The notes: generated from the sequence alone by a model not told the origin. DNA of 64,000 bases from Lineus longissimus (GCF_910592395.1 NC_088321.1:11038001-11102000), one strand, 5' to 3'; numbered from the stretch's first letter, positions 11,640 through 22,710 are shown. Translations and numbers: made by a program.

Positions 11640-13680
11640 GTATGTTTGTCAACACTTTAAAAACTTTCATAACTTGGCCACATCTGTCTCCAATATTTGT
11701 GACCTACAGCTTGAACAAGTTGCTTGTCTGTAGCCGCCTTTAGAGTCCGTATTTTAATGTTCCGCATCTGCGTTCTTATCTTCTCGATCATCTCCGATCC
11801 ACGCGGCAGGGGAGCATCGACGATTGAGACGGACGATGCTAACACGTCTCTCCCGTTCAGTTAGCAACCCTTGCGCATAATTGGAAACATCATCAGCCAT
11901 TTGGAGATCTGTAAGCTATAATGGTTTAGACCAATTTTCCATCTGGCGTCAATTTGATGCATCTCGGAATAACTTTCACATTTCATTGAAAGTATTCGGG
12001 AACTTCCGTGATGCCGAAAATAACAGTTTGATTGTAAAATGGATGCAGAATCAGCCGCAACACTCGCATAGCTTTGTCAATCGACTTGGGCGATTTACTC
12101 CCTTGGCGCAGTTAAGGTAAAGTTTGCACCAAATATCACATAATGTAATGAAATGGGAATGTTATTTTTTGTCTTAGGATTGGTATGGAGTAATTACATG
12201 ATATTAAAAATTTTGGTATCAAAGTTTTCTGACATCCAGGAAGCGTTTCTGGCGAGCTAAAGGCCTACGGTTGTACAGTGTTTTACATCTCTGCCACAAG
12301 TGTACATAAAAACCTTGCCGCTGAAAGTACTAGTAACCAGACATGTCAACGTCTATTTTTGGGTTACTTCTATAGCGATGTGCGCAACAGAATTGCAGAA
12401 ATATTGAATATAATTATGTTCTATTTTCAGTGTGCATTATGCTTAGTAATTAAAAAATCTCAAACCCAACTTCAAACTTCGATTTTTCAACCAACGGCGG
12501 AAGCCTTTATAAGCATGCCGCTCCTACTGAATACATCACTGTCTTAAAACGTTCTGTGAACAAAGTGGCCGAGTAGGGAATTAGAACCCACCACCTCCAG
12601 CACGGACTTGGAAAGCATCCTTGGTGAAGTATCGTCCATGCGATCTACATGTTTCTCGTCCCCAATCCACGCAGCCAGGGACCCGAGAAGATTGAGACGA
12701 ATGATTCTGGTATACCGATCTGTCATCTATGAGTGATGGCGACCATCAGACCAGACACAGTATCATCAGCCATTTAGAGTAATGGTTTAGGACAGCATTT
12801 GCACTAACGAATTGGATTAGTCACTTGCCGAGTTGCAATGTGTAATGGGGAAAATGTCCCATAGGAATACAAGTCCTGGTCGATACCGTTACCGCTATAT
12901 TCCGTTATCCTTTAATGACAGCGACCATTATCGCACACAAAGCATTATCAGCCATTTAGAGTAAATGATTTAAGCCGCGCTTAGTATTTACTAAAATAGG
13001 ATCTAATGTAAAAAGGGGAAAGGTCGTTCTGGAATGGAAGTCGCTGACGATACTTATTTATGTCTTTCTCTCTGAGAGATAGAAACGGACCATCATATGA
13101 AATCAACTACTTTGAGCAATTGTTTCAGGCAAGGGTTTGAATGGGATAAGTCAAGAGACGTGATTCTAGTGGGGATAAAAGTACCACTCACTGGTGTCCC
13201 CAGTCAGAAAGTCTTGTGGGTGATCCTATATACATCTATCCTATCCATGTGAAATAGCGACTATCATCGCATTCACTGCATCATTAACAATTCAGGGCAA
13301 GATATGACCAGGGATTGCACTTACACATGGAAGTGTGATCACTTGTCATGTGGGTGTAATGTGAAAAAATGTCCTCTAAGAAAACATGTCATGGGGACCG
13401 GATATACCGATACATGTTGTTGTATTTTAGGGATAGCAATTATCTTCCAAGTCAGCTATTCAGAGTAATGGCTTAGATTCCCCTTTGCACCTACTAAACG
13501 AGGTCAGTAAAATACCACGTGATCCGCTGTAATAGGGATGGAGGACATATAGAAATGTAGTCCCAGATCACACTAATCTATCTTGCTATCTCTGAGAGAT
13601 AGCGGACAGCATCTTCAGCCATTTAGACATGGCTAAGGCCGCGCATTGCGCTTACGTAAATATGGTCCATATGAACATGT
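11640..13680 (+). repeat. Highly divergent tandem array, ~180-190 bp units
   Basis: The phrase ATCAGCCATTTAGAGTAATG and variants recur at about 11893, 12770, 12950, 13450 and 13618. They are usually followed by GGTTTAGGnC and preceded by GCGACCATCA and GATA(C/G)CG phrases. CAATCCACGC...GAAGATTGAGACG occurs at 12660-12700, with a cousin at 11790-11830. Unit spacing is irregular and the copies are old. On the minus strand at 12570-12600 a GGGTTCTAATTCC motif resembles a tRNA T-arm, so part of the unit might derive from a SINE; this is weak. No coding sequence is conserved across units. Confidence 0.65.
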
Positions 13681-13689
13681 ACATGCAAC

Positions 13690-15360
13690 TTCAGAATCAA
13701 ATGAAACCCCTGCCCTCGGCACACTAAACCCATTTTAAAAGGGTGATGTTTGAGTTTCTCCCATACCTATGCAAATACATCGAGAAAGCCTATATGGTGT
13801 CATTTTATTACATACTGTCGGCCGTATTATGGATATAAGCCGTGCGAATAAAGTGCCCCGCAGACGCTGCTACTACCTGCAACGGAGCGATGACTACATG
13901 ACGAGCGACTGCCATTCAACCAATCAGCGGCCGCATGCCAACCACAATCGTAGGTATCCACAAATACATCGCAGGTCGCACTGGCAAAAACACATTGGGC
14001 TAAAGCAGTACTTCAAAGCCTTTGCAAAAGGAAATTCCTTTACCCATTGGATTGTGATTAATCCCTTTTGCTCGTTGTTGGATTTGAGGCATTGGGGGAG
14101 AAAAAATAAAAAGCTTCATATTTCCATCGTGCAGTGGATGTTTTTTCTGGCTTTCCCTTCATAGATATATGACCATTTTCACACTTTCATCAAAAGGTCA
14201 ATGCATCTCTCCTGCGCATGATCGGAACACTATTCATTGAGGAAGACATTCTGTCCCTGTTTTAATTGGCTGCCATTGCGTCCAATTGCTTCGACTAAGT
14301 CCATTTCATTATCGTTCAAGACTATTATGCTCTCTACAGTCACGCGAACGTTTGTGACATGGTCAAACGTATACTTCTAAACTGTTTTATTCTAAACGAC
14401 ATATTACGTTTTTGAAATGTTCCCTAAAATAGAGTACGAATCCTTGATCACAGCCATTTTCAGTCCGATTACACTGGGCGATCGCTATGTGCATTGAATA
14501 ATAATGCAGTGACTCACACAGTGTTAGAGCTAATACTGGCAAAGATGTCGCTTTAATACTATGTCTGCTTTGGAGAATGTAGTGAATGATTTGAAACCAT
14601 CGCGTATGTCTCCACCACACTTTCCTTTTTTATAACACACAATTTTATCGCCTGATTGTTTTCCTGCATTTGCGGCTCTATTATATTGTGTAAAGGCCTT
14701 AAAAAATGCATTTCCATGTGTAACTATTACGATGGAAGCTGCTCCAACAAAATGCACAACAGCTCATTTCCGGCGACAATAATGATTTGCCTCGGTAAAT
14801 GGACTATCAAGTCCCAGAATGGTACTCTTGGGTCGTGAATGATGAGGGAGCGAACCACTCTAAATTACACTCGAGGTAAACATAGATGAAGATTGGCGAG
14901 ACATGAGGACAACTAATGCTAACTCATGTTTTATTGTTTTATTTGGCGTCAATACAATAAGCGAGGATATTAGAGGAAGCCGGATGTACCGGTAAGGACA
15001 TCTAATGAGCCTTTACCCTGAAACCGCCGCCATACAGTGACCGGAATAACAAAAGAGCACTAAGGAGACAAAAAGACGAAAAGGCCGACTCCGACTCGTA
15101 TGGATAATACAAATCGAACGAGGTCTGAACAAAAAAACTTAATCCACTAACAGAAATTCAAAAGAAACCACAAGAAATAGTTCTGATGCGGCCCATGATG
15201 GAGACACCTGTGGCCAAATTGCAACAGTAGCGACACGTAAGCGAGAGAGAGAGATATTTCAGGAGGTGGCTATGGTGGCGCTGCTATTTTTTTCCACGCC
15301 CCGAATCTCTCTGAAGGCGTAATCGTGGATCACCTCATGAATTGTCTGACTAAAGGCAAC
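13690..15360. other. No gene recognised
   Basis: Several 60-131-codon open frames overlap on both strands, but none shows a domain, consistent codon use or convincing splice borders. The 131-codon frame at 13769-14164 has erratic composition (a His/Arg-rich middle, then a Phe-rich end). Confidence 0.4.
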
Positions 15361-15364
15361 CCAC

Positions 15365-15400
15365 AACAAGAGGCCCAAGGGCCTGGCGCTCAGCTGAAAT
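15365..15400 (+). mobile_element. Orphan 36-bp head of element A
   Basis: AACAAGAGGCCCAAGGGCCT plus GGCGCTCAGCTGAAAT is present without mismatch to copy 1. Similarity then stops abruptly at 15401. Only the terminal head of the element is present, so this is either an extreme truncation or a family member with a different body. Confidence 0.7.
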
Positions 15401-15496
15401 GGATAGGTGAAGGCAAGGGTCAAGTGTGTGTCGGTACCGTTATTATGAGGCAACGAAGAAGATAAAGAGTTGGTTAACAAAATTAACTTTATTGGT

Positions 15497-15576
15497 GCGG
15501 CAGATATTTGATGCCTTTCGGCAGATATTGAAGCGCCTTGCGGCAGATATTTGTTGCCTTGCGGCAGATATTTGAT
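15497..15576 (+). repeat. Minisatellite, 21-bp unit, four copies
   Basis: GCGGCAGATATTTGATGCCTT-like units recur at about 15497, 15518, 15539 and 15560. The repeat lies inside the longest open frame of the window (minus strand, 15259-15807) and produces its internal repeats. Confidence 0.85.
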
Positions 15577-17077
15577 AACGCTCTCCAGGAATGGAAAGCA
15601 GTAAAACGAGTAAGCACACCTTACTCTGAATGTGGGAACAGCAAGTGCTTTCCTGGACTTGAAATGTGCCAACGACTCCTCTTGCAATAACCAACAACAG
15701 TTAATCTGTAAAAAAAGAGAAGAGAAATTAACACTGACTGAATAAAAAAGGGTGACATAGACGGGGAAATGTACACCACCGGATACAGTCTGTGCTTGAT
15801 CAGGCATCGGTCAGATGATATCCTGAACAAGGCATCTATGGAAGCAAATCCAGAAAGAGACTTAACCTTCGAAGGGCACACTTATCACTCAGTGAAAAGT
15901 CAGTCCTGGGGGTTGTTTTCCAATTCAAAATAAAAGTGTAACCTCTTTGAATTAGTCTCACAGACTGAACCATAACACTCAACAGCCAACCGTGCCCACA
16001 TGATGTGAGCCGTGAGCGAGTGGTGTACTACATTTTGAAAATTGTCTACTGTAACAGAACAGGATCTAGTGGACTTAATGATGAGGTACTATCAAATAAG
16101 GTGTCCATCAAATGAATCATGAGGGCCTGTTGAGTTATACTCTAAGCCTGCACAGCGCAGTGTACAGACAGTACAGGATTGCCAACCAAAAACATGAGCA
16201 TTGCTGCGTAAGGAAACTGCAGTGGAATTCATACTACGATGTCATAGGCCTAATGTGACTTTCAAAATAATTGTAAACAAACGTAAATGGCGAGATTTGT
16301 TGACCGTCCCAAAATGGCCGACGGCGAATTCTCCGGTCGCTAGCGCAGTCCATAAACAAGCATCAATTTTACCAACTTTGGGTGCAAGCTTGGTCATAAA
16401 AGTTACAGAACTGTTAGAAATACATCTAAACAACATATATATACAGTTAAAAGTGCATAAAAATCCCGTTTCAACCTCCGGGCGCTACCTTTTTTTCTCC
16501 GCCACACGCCGGGCCCTACCGGTCGTTATTTAGTGCGACCGCCACCAGAGTGTTTATCACGATCTTTCGCCGTTTTAATTGCGCGTTTTAGGTAGATTAA
16601 TCAATTATTACATGCATGCATTATATATATGGCAAGCCGTTTGCTTCAAAAAGTCGAGATGATTTTTTTCAAGTCGAGATTTTTTTTCAAGTCAAGAAAA
16701 AATATTTCAAGTCAAGAAATTTCTTCAAAAAGTTGAGATTAGTATTTTCAAGTTTACACATTTTTTTTCAATTCTACAAGTTTGTTTTTTTTTAAGTCGA
16801 CTTTTTAAATATATATACATATTTTTTTTTTAAGTAAAAAAAAAAGTTTTTTTCATTAATTTTTTTATATACAACTTATCAGTTAATTATTTTTCTAATT
16901 CTTTTAAATTTTTTTTCAAGTCGATAAAAATTTATTGTAAATGACAAATTTCCTATTCAACAAAAAAAAAAACACATTCGAGACAGAAAAAATAAGTCGA
17001 ACATTATGACGTCATCACTTTTCGTGTACAGTATGTAGACTCGTCCCCAGCCGTTCTCTTGCTGACTTCGCATTCTA

Positions 17078-17309
17078 ATGCCCACATATATACATAGCAG
17101 GGGACCAGTCTATACAGTATGCAAGATAGCGGGAGGCGATGTTGTTGACATTGCCGAGTGTCTGCGTCAGTGTCCCGCTATGGTCCGGCGATCTGAAAGG
17201 GCCAGACAATCATTAGATCAAAACAAACTAGAGAACTGTTCCAGGCTACTAGATGACATTCTAGGAATTCTGAGTGCGCTGTATATACGTGCATGCGATC
17301 TCTTCGGTG
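17078..17309 (+). other. Open reading segment in the core of the foldback element
   Basis: From the ATG at 17078 an open frame runs into the nested MITE. Up to the insertion it encodes about 77 residues of protein-like, probably helical sequence with ECLRQC, VRRSERARQSLDQNK and LLDDILGIL stretches. Beyond the MITE, 17490-17654 has another open segment (FGRKFCGGLG then a Asn/Gly-rich tail). The frames on the two sides do not join simply when the 180 bp are removed. I do not recognise the protein. It may be a captured host fragment or a degenerate element gene; coding status is unproven. Confidence 0.2.
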
Positions 17310-17489
17310 CCGGTGTAACATCTGTGGTTGTTCCCCATGTGTCAGTGTTTCCAAACAATAGGCAGCTAGAGAGACCACGACTTTTCAATAGGGGGGATAC
17401 ACAGAAAAACTTGTCAATCTATTTTTGAGCGTTCCCAAACAATGAGGGGAAACACTCAAAAACAGAAACACTCAAAAACATTACACCGG
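17310..17489 (+). mobile_element. 180-bp MITE, copy 1 (nested in the foldback)
   Basis: The ends are CCGGTGTAA and TTACACCGG. The body contains a second symmetrical pair, GTGTTTCCAAACAA and TTCCCAAACAATGAGGGGAA, and a CACTCAAAAACA duplication near the right end. The reverse complement of 35930-36109 matches it over all 180 bp with two mismatches and no gaps. No target-site duplication is evident at either locus. There is no coding capacity. The near identity implies recent activity or conversion. Confidence 0.85.
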
Positions 17490-18009
17490 TTCCGTTTTGG
17501 CAGAAAATTTTGCGGAGGTCTTGGCGCTATGCACAGCACTAACGATCAGGTATTGCACGCGATAGAGGGTTTGCAGAATAACACGACACACGGGCCTGAT
17601 CGCGGCTGGCCAGGTGTTGAATTAGGCGGCGCGCGCAATGTACACAAAAACTGATGACGTCATAATGTTCGACTTTATTTTTGTAGCGCTCGACTGATTA
17701 TTTTCTCGAGTATGAAATTTTTACTCGAGTATGAAATTTTTACTTTCGACACTATTTCGGTATTTATTATGTATCATTATTATATTTTACAAACACTATT
17801 TTAATTTTTATAATAATTTTTTTCTCGCAGTGAAATTTTTATTAATTGATTTAACTTCAATAAGTTAAATGAGAAGAAAAATAAATATCTCGACTTGAAA
17901 AAAAATTTTTATTTCAAATTTTTTTTCTTGACTTGAAAAAAATCATTTCGACTAGGAAAAAAATCATTTCGACTTTTTGAAGCAAACGGCTTGCCATATT
18001 ATATATCAC

Positions 18010-18849
18010 CGAAATGATAATTGCGTAGGCTATTTGAAACTAAGTTCAGATGTCATTTTCGATCTTTTGAATTGAATTTAGGCGAGTGATTTTTGACACC
18101 CGGTCGACATATCAGGACTTGCAAAATTCACCCGAGATCGCTTGCATCATCGGCACGTTTGAAAACCGAATTTCACAAATTCCACAAATATTTATCACAT
18201 ACCATATGTATCACCACAAAGGTAACTCTCTAGACTATTTGAAACCAAGTTCAGATACTTATTTTCACAAAAATTCGAAGCTATGCAAGCGATTTTTCAG
18301 TGGTAGAGATCGACGGAAACAAATTTTTCGCTCTAAAATGACATGAGACGAGCACCAACTTCCGCTGATTTGTGCACAAAATTTCCGGAATATTATAAAA
18401 AACTATTGATAAATCTGAATTATATAGACTCTTTTCAGTACCTAAACAAATTTCAGGTACATGGTCATGTTGATTAAAAGAGTATCAACCGATTGAACAT
18501 GAGAAAGTTCACTCACCTTCATTGAAGCAGCGACTACCGCCATTTTTAAATGGTGGCATCTCTTCTATCGATCGGCCAATCAGCGGCACTGCTTGCAAAA
18601 AAGTTAAGCCACCGCCAAATTTGAAATCGCCAAAATTCAGGCAATGTGCCTGCAGCGCCAACTGGCGGTGAAAACTATATTAATTCCATTAAAAGTAAAA
18701 AATGAAAAAATATTTAAAAATATTCAGCCACATTTGAAAACAATATTTGCTCTGTGGACCGAGGTAAAAAGGGAAAGAAATCTAAACGCGAAATGACCTC
18801 ATTCTCTTAATATAGGTCGGATCGCGCCGATTTTTCGTTTTTTGAGTTC
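18010..18849. other. No gene recognised
   Basis: A direct phrase (CTATTTGAAAC then AAGTTCAGAT) occurs at about 18031 and 18234, so a weak duplication of roughly 200 bp lies here. Otherwise unremarkable AT-rich DNA. Confidence 0.4.
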
Positions 18850-18949
18850 ACCTTGGGCAACTCCTAATTTAGCATCGTCAACGAAGTGGCTAGGCCTTCC
18901 CGGTCAGAAATGTCCAATTTTGTCCACAGATGGGTCCCTAGATGGATGG

Positions 18950-19018
18950 ATTGCAGGACGGACACCATTTGAACAGCTATACTACTAGCTCCGCTGACTT
19001 TGTCAGCTGAGCTAAAAA
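18950..19018 (+). mobile_element. Element A, 3'-end fragment
   Basis: GACGGACACCATTTGAACAG, then TATACTACTAGC, then GACTTTGTCAGCTGAGCTAA aligns with the end of the 33.3-kb copy (34019-34083). This terminus supplies the sequence inverted relative to the GCGCTCAGCTGA head. Confidence 0.65.
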
Positions 19019-19169
19019 TAATTCCTGCTTTAGTTTCGAATAACTCCCATAATATACAAATCACAAATTTACTAAATTTCGGGAACTGGTAACTGAGATC
19101 AGCACAGTTTGTGTACTGACCTCTTTACTCTCTTTACCTGCATATCACATACGGCGTGTCTGCATTAGA

Positions 19170-19259
19170 AAGTTGCTAAATGTTTAGCAACTTTGAATTG
19201 ACATAAGAATTGACCAAATCTTATTGTGTAATTTTACACAATAAGATTTTGTCAATTCA
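19170..19259. repeat. Two adjacent hairpins
   Basis: At 19170-19193 AAGTTGCTAAA pairs with TTTAGCAACTT around 2 nt. Immediately after, 19207-19258 pairs GAATTGACCAAATCTTATTG onward with CAATAAGATTTTGTCAATTC, with near-perfect arms of about 25 nt and a tiny loop. A GAATTGAC direct repeat links them. It is consistent with a small MITE end or palindromic insertion. Confidence 0.75.
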
Positions 19260-19639
19260 TCTGCGTCCCAGCGGGTTTAATTAACTGGTCACAATCATAG
19301 ACTCGGAACAAAGTTTTAGGTCGCGTGCATGGGCGGTATCGATGGAGGTCTTGTTTTATCCGACAAGAAGATAGCATCAACTTCTATGTGTTTTTTTTTC
19401 ATCTATACATAATGGGACGTATTCTTGTTGCCCTTTTTTGCTGTATATTTGCTGTTATCAAGGATTACTATCAACTTCTTGTTTCTTTAAAACATGTTCA
19501 ACCTTTGTTATTTTATAGTAGGCCTACATCTTATTATGACGCATAGCAAACATGTTATCACACGACGACATTGTTACTTAGATGGATATTCACCCCTGAG
19601 TGATCTTTTGTGTAAGAAGTCACAACCCAAAATTCGCAA

Positions 19640-21220
19640 TAAAAAGGTCACTTTAATTCTCCGACCGTGAGCGAGCAATCACTGCCATCACTGCAATTAT
19701 CCGATACAAAAGCCTGTCCCATGAGCACGGGCAACAGTGACAAGCCGCCGACGACAAATGGATTGGATCTCGAAATGGTACTTAGGGTTTCAGAAAAAGA
19801 TGTCAGTGGCTTCTAATTAGCGCGAGTGGTACACAAAGGCCAGGCTTACGAAAGAATGACTATTCATTCCAATCAAATTGGTCGTTGGTAATGCAGGGAA
19901 TGTTCCCATGGAGCAAAAGGGATGGAATTCGAAATACCGCGTTTCAACAACAAATAACTCTCTTTAAGCCTGGTCTACATTAGCAAAATATTCGCTTGCA
20001 AAACATTCGCAAAATCTGTGTTTGGTCGCGTTGGCTAAACAAAAGTTCGGCATTGTTCAAGCGCTGTCAAACACCAGCGACCAGCAGCAAACCTGTTTCG
20101 AATTATTCGGACAGGCTTATTCACGAAAACGTCTTTTTTGAAATTAGACGACAACGAGTCAATCCGAGAAAAGCTGGTAAACATGTGATTTACAATGAGA
20201 TGGTCCAATTGGCCTATCTTGCTTGGTAATATATGCATTGTTACATATAGTGTGGACGTTCAACCCAAACAGAGCCCGACTCTCTAGCTTTTGGTGATGT
20301 TTGAAAACAAATGGAGAAGTTTGCTAGTGTAGACAAACTAAGGACGACCATCAGTCGCCACATGCGCACCAGCGACCAGAAATGGATTAAATCTCCAAAT
20401 GCTACTTAGGAGTTCTGAGATCTCATTAGCCGAAAGAGGCACACAGAGGCCAGGCTTACATCAAGATCTGGCGATAGAGTTTATTTGGTCTTTGACCTTA
20501 CCTGCCAATCTTGTCGTTTAATGTTCTCAGAGAGAGCATGATGAAAAGTGGACAATATTCAACAGGGGGAAGAAACACAGTTGGGCCGAATTTACAAAGG
20601 GTGTTTAGCTTAAAACAGCGTTTAATGTCTGAATAGACAGAGTCAGGGCCTTGCAGGGTTTCTTCATGAAAACCGCATTAGGCCCTGAAACTGATTATGT
20701 AGAATTTACACGCGTCTAACTCTAAAACACCCTTCGTAAATTCGGCTCACTGTGTCTGACTTAATCACTGACTACTCAATGACTTGTAGTCATCAAAAGT
20801 TGCAACTGACGGATTTGGATATAGGATTTGTTTCTGGTGTCGTTGACCCACATTTAAATGGCTGTCCCTGATCACAATATGACTACTACCAGTCCCCATA
20901 CGCTGCGGCAAATGGATCTTCTAACAACATGAAACCTAGGGGTTCTGAGGTATGTCAATGACCCAGATGCATGCAGAGGCCATGCTTATGTTAAAAACGA
21001 CTGTTCATTTGAGTCGATTGGTCGGTTTCCTGTCAACAACGCTGTATGTACTTTCTCATGGAGCATAATAAGGGGTGGAATTATCGACCACCAGTCGGTA
21101 CAAGCGACCGCAAATGGCTTTGCTCCCCGAATAGTACCGCAAGCGACCGCAGAGAAGTTTACTCTCCAGATGGTACGGCGAGTTGGTATCAAAAGACGAT
21201 GTCAATGACTCTTAATTCCA
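19640..21220 (+). repeat. Divergent tandem array, ~570-620 bp units
   Basis: Three blocks at about 19740-19900, 20355-20480 and 20900-21050 share AAATGGAT(T/C), a TACTTAGG or CCTAGGGGTTCTGAG phrase, CACA(A/G)AGGCCAGGCTTAC or close variants, then a (TC)ATTTGAGTC(G/A)ATTGGTCG phrase. A further GCGACCGCAAATGG unit occurs near 21105 and 21145. The copies are old and unequal. A MITE at 20571-20757 sits between the second and third copies and lengthens that interval. Confidence 0.6.
20571..20757. mobile_element. MITE, ~187 bp, long terminal inverted repeats
   Basis: The left end GAAACACAGTTGGGCCGAAT, then TTACAAAGGGTGTTTAG, is mirrored by CTAAAACACCCTTCGTAAAT, then TCGGCTCACTGTGTC. The arms are about 36 nt with a few mismatches. 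An inner pair, TCAGGGCCTTG and TTAGGCCCTGA, continues the fold. No coding capacity. Confidence 0.75.
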
Positions 21221-21559
21221 CCACTAAGTGTCTTAGGGGCGTGTTACTATCAATAAACTTCAAGACTGCCTTTTATACAACCCAATTGAAAATAGGAAAA
21301 TGTTTTCGGTACGCATTATATCCGTCTATATGGAGATGTAGTTGATATTCTGTCAATGCGGGAAATTGTCATAGATCAATAGGCTTAAAAAGTTGAAAAC
21401 ACACATGCAGGAATAAATTCGACCAGAGAACAACCATTTTTGTTGCAAGTTTGCACTACAACGGCACCATATATACCCAATAACAATGCCCTACAATGCT
21501 GCCACATCACACCACCGCCTCAGTAATGCAAGAGCAACTGACAGTAGTTTTTCTTTTCT

Positions 21560-22320
21560 CACACGACTACAGTTTCTAGTTTCTCTATAAACACAGCGGT
21601 TTAGCAATAGCAGTTTCACCAATATATATACAGTAGTAGTTTGCAATTGCTCTAGCAGTTTCTACAACTAGAACATTAAATTATGCAATATGGCTATATC
21701 GCAGTTTCTGCAACGAGCACATCAGTTTCTGCAATGGCTATACAACAGCTTCTACAACTAGAACATTAAATTCTGCAATATGGCTATACAACAGTTTCTG
21801 CAACGAGCACATCAGTTTCTGCAATGGCTTAAGGAATTCATACCGAACTGGAGGTATTGGTTGCCTCACCATAACCGCGAGGGTAGAGTTAAAATGTTGA
21901 CCGAAACGGAGACGAAGCCGAGGTGTTAGCTCCACCCGAGCGGTTATGGTGAGACAATAAATACCGACAGTGAGGTATCAATTTCTATTCTAAAACATCT
22001 CTAATTAAATATTAACATATGATGTGGTTTGCACCAACCCAAGCGGTTATGGTTGCCTAACCATCACCGCTGAATTCAAAACGAGGCTTCATTGGCACAT
22101 AATGCATTTACACTGTAAAGTGCGGTTCATTCTTAACTCTGACGTTTTAGAATATGCACCAGTTTCTACAGCTGGTACATCAGTTTCTGCAGTGACTTTA
22201 CAGCAGTTAACAATGGTTAATGACGATATATGTAACGGTTTCTACGACGAGCACAGCGTGCATTGGCCACATCAGTTTCTAGTACAGCTACAGTGCCTGC
22301 TGCAACTATTATAGTGCTTG
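21560..22320. repeat. Minisatellite-like region built on CAGTTTCTGCAA
   Basis: The phrase CAGTTTCT(G/A)CAA and variants recur more than a dozen times, paired with ACGAGCACAT, TGGCTATACAAC or ACTAGAACATTAAATT. A 90-bp higher-order unit is duplicated exactly in tandem at 21661-21750 and 21751-21829. Scattered copies continue at 22165-22290. The region is interrupted at 21852-22071 by inverted-repeat DNA. Confidence 0.8.
21852..22071. repeat. Inverted repeats built on ACCATAACCGC
   Basis: GGTATTGGTTGCCTCACCAT, then AACCGC, at 21852 is mirrored by GCGGTTATGGTGAGACAATA, then AATACC, ending near 21965; the element is about 114 bp. A second hairpin at 22042-22071 reads AGCGGTTATGGTT, 4 nt, AACCATCACCGCT. 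The same motif therefore occurs as three inverted arms, like a small MITE and a solo derivative. Confidence 0.65.
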
Positions 22321-22521
22321 TAACATGACAACATCAGTGTGTTGTACTAAACACAAGGTCGCGAACCAACGGCAAGTTTCACAGACGTCAACTCTGATCG
22401 TTAATCAATGACTCGCCTTGAATCCCCTGCAGGGGAGGGAACACAGCCAAAGGCAACTCGCAAATAAGAAGTTTGTCTAAATTACCGGCGTGTTCCCAAC
22501 TGTTTCTTAATGAGTATGTAG

Positions 22522-22710
22522 ATGTATCTTGTGTTGGTAACCCTTTCTGGCTACGTCCTAATTCTTAGTCTTAATCTTATTCTGCGTCTTTTTGTTGATA
22601 AAGGAGAAATGATGTTGGAAAAACTGGTAATGCAGATAAACACTGACTGTCCTTCCGGATATTTTGCGGCGAGAGTCGCAGATGACAAAACTTTAATCGG
22701 ATTTCAATGA
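22522..22710 (+). CDS. Small open frame with an N-terminal hydrophobic segment
   Basis: A 62-codon frame opens with ATGTATCTTG and ends TGA. About 22 residues form a hydrophobic, Leu-rich segment near the start (VTLSGYVLILSLNLILRLF), followed by a charged tail with CPSGYF. This would fit a signal anchor. I do not recognise it, no neighbouring exon supports it, and a chance frame of this length is common in 64 kb. A diverged echo of its 3' part (about 22640-22700) seems to lie at 23320-23370, which favours a repeat origin. Confidence 0.1.
   Translation: MYLVLVTLSGYVLILSLNLILRLFVDKGEMMLEKLVMQINTDCPSGYFAARVADDKTLIGFQ

Larger units (their letters stand above)
16622..18006. mobile_element. Foldback (long inverted-repeat) element, ~1.4 kb
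   Basis: The outer end ATATGGCAAGCCGTTTGCTT, then CAAAAAGTCGA, at 16626 is mirrored by TCGACTTTTTGAAGCAAACG, then GCTTGCCATAT, ending near 17999. The arms run inward for roughly 370-420 bp through low-complexity TTTTTTCAAGTCGA repeats. They still match at their inner edge, where GTCGAACATTATGACGTCAT at 16996 mirrors ATGACGTCATAATGTTCGAC at 17654. The unique core (about 17040-17640) is GC-richer than the arms and is itself interrupted by a 180-bp MITE. No transposase is recognisable. Confidence 0.85.

Noticed and set aside
12544-12726. tRNA-like T-arm motif on the minus strand
   Set aside because: GGGTTCTAATTCC is present, but no A box or anticodon arm at the proper distance; kept only as a hint that the array may contain SINE-derived DNA.
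13769-14164. 131-codon plus-strand frame
   Set aside because: Composition changes abruptly along its length and no motif or splice support is visible.
15259-15807. Longest open frame in the window (182 codons, minus strand)
   Set aside because: It spans a 21-bp minisatellite and the 36-bp element A head, has no domain and erratic composition; it is a chance frame.
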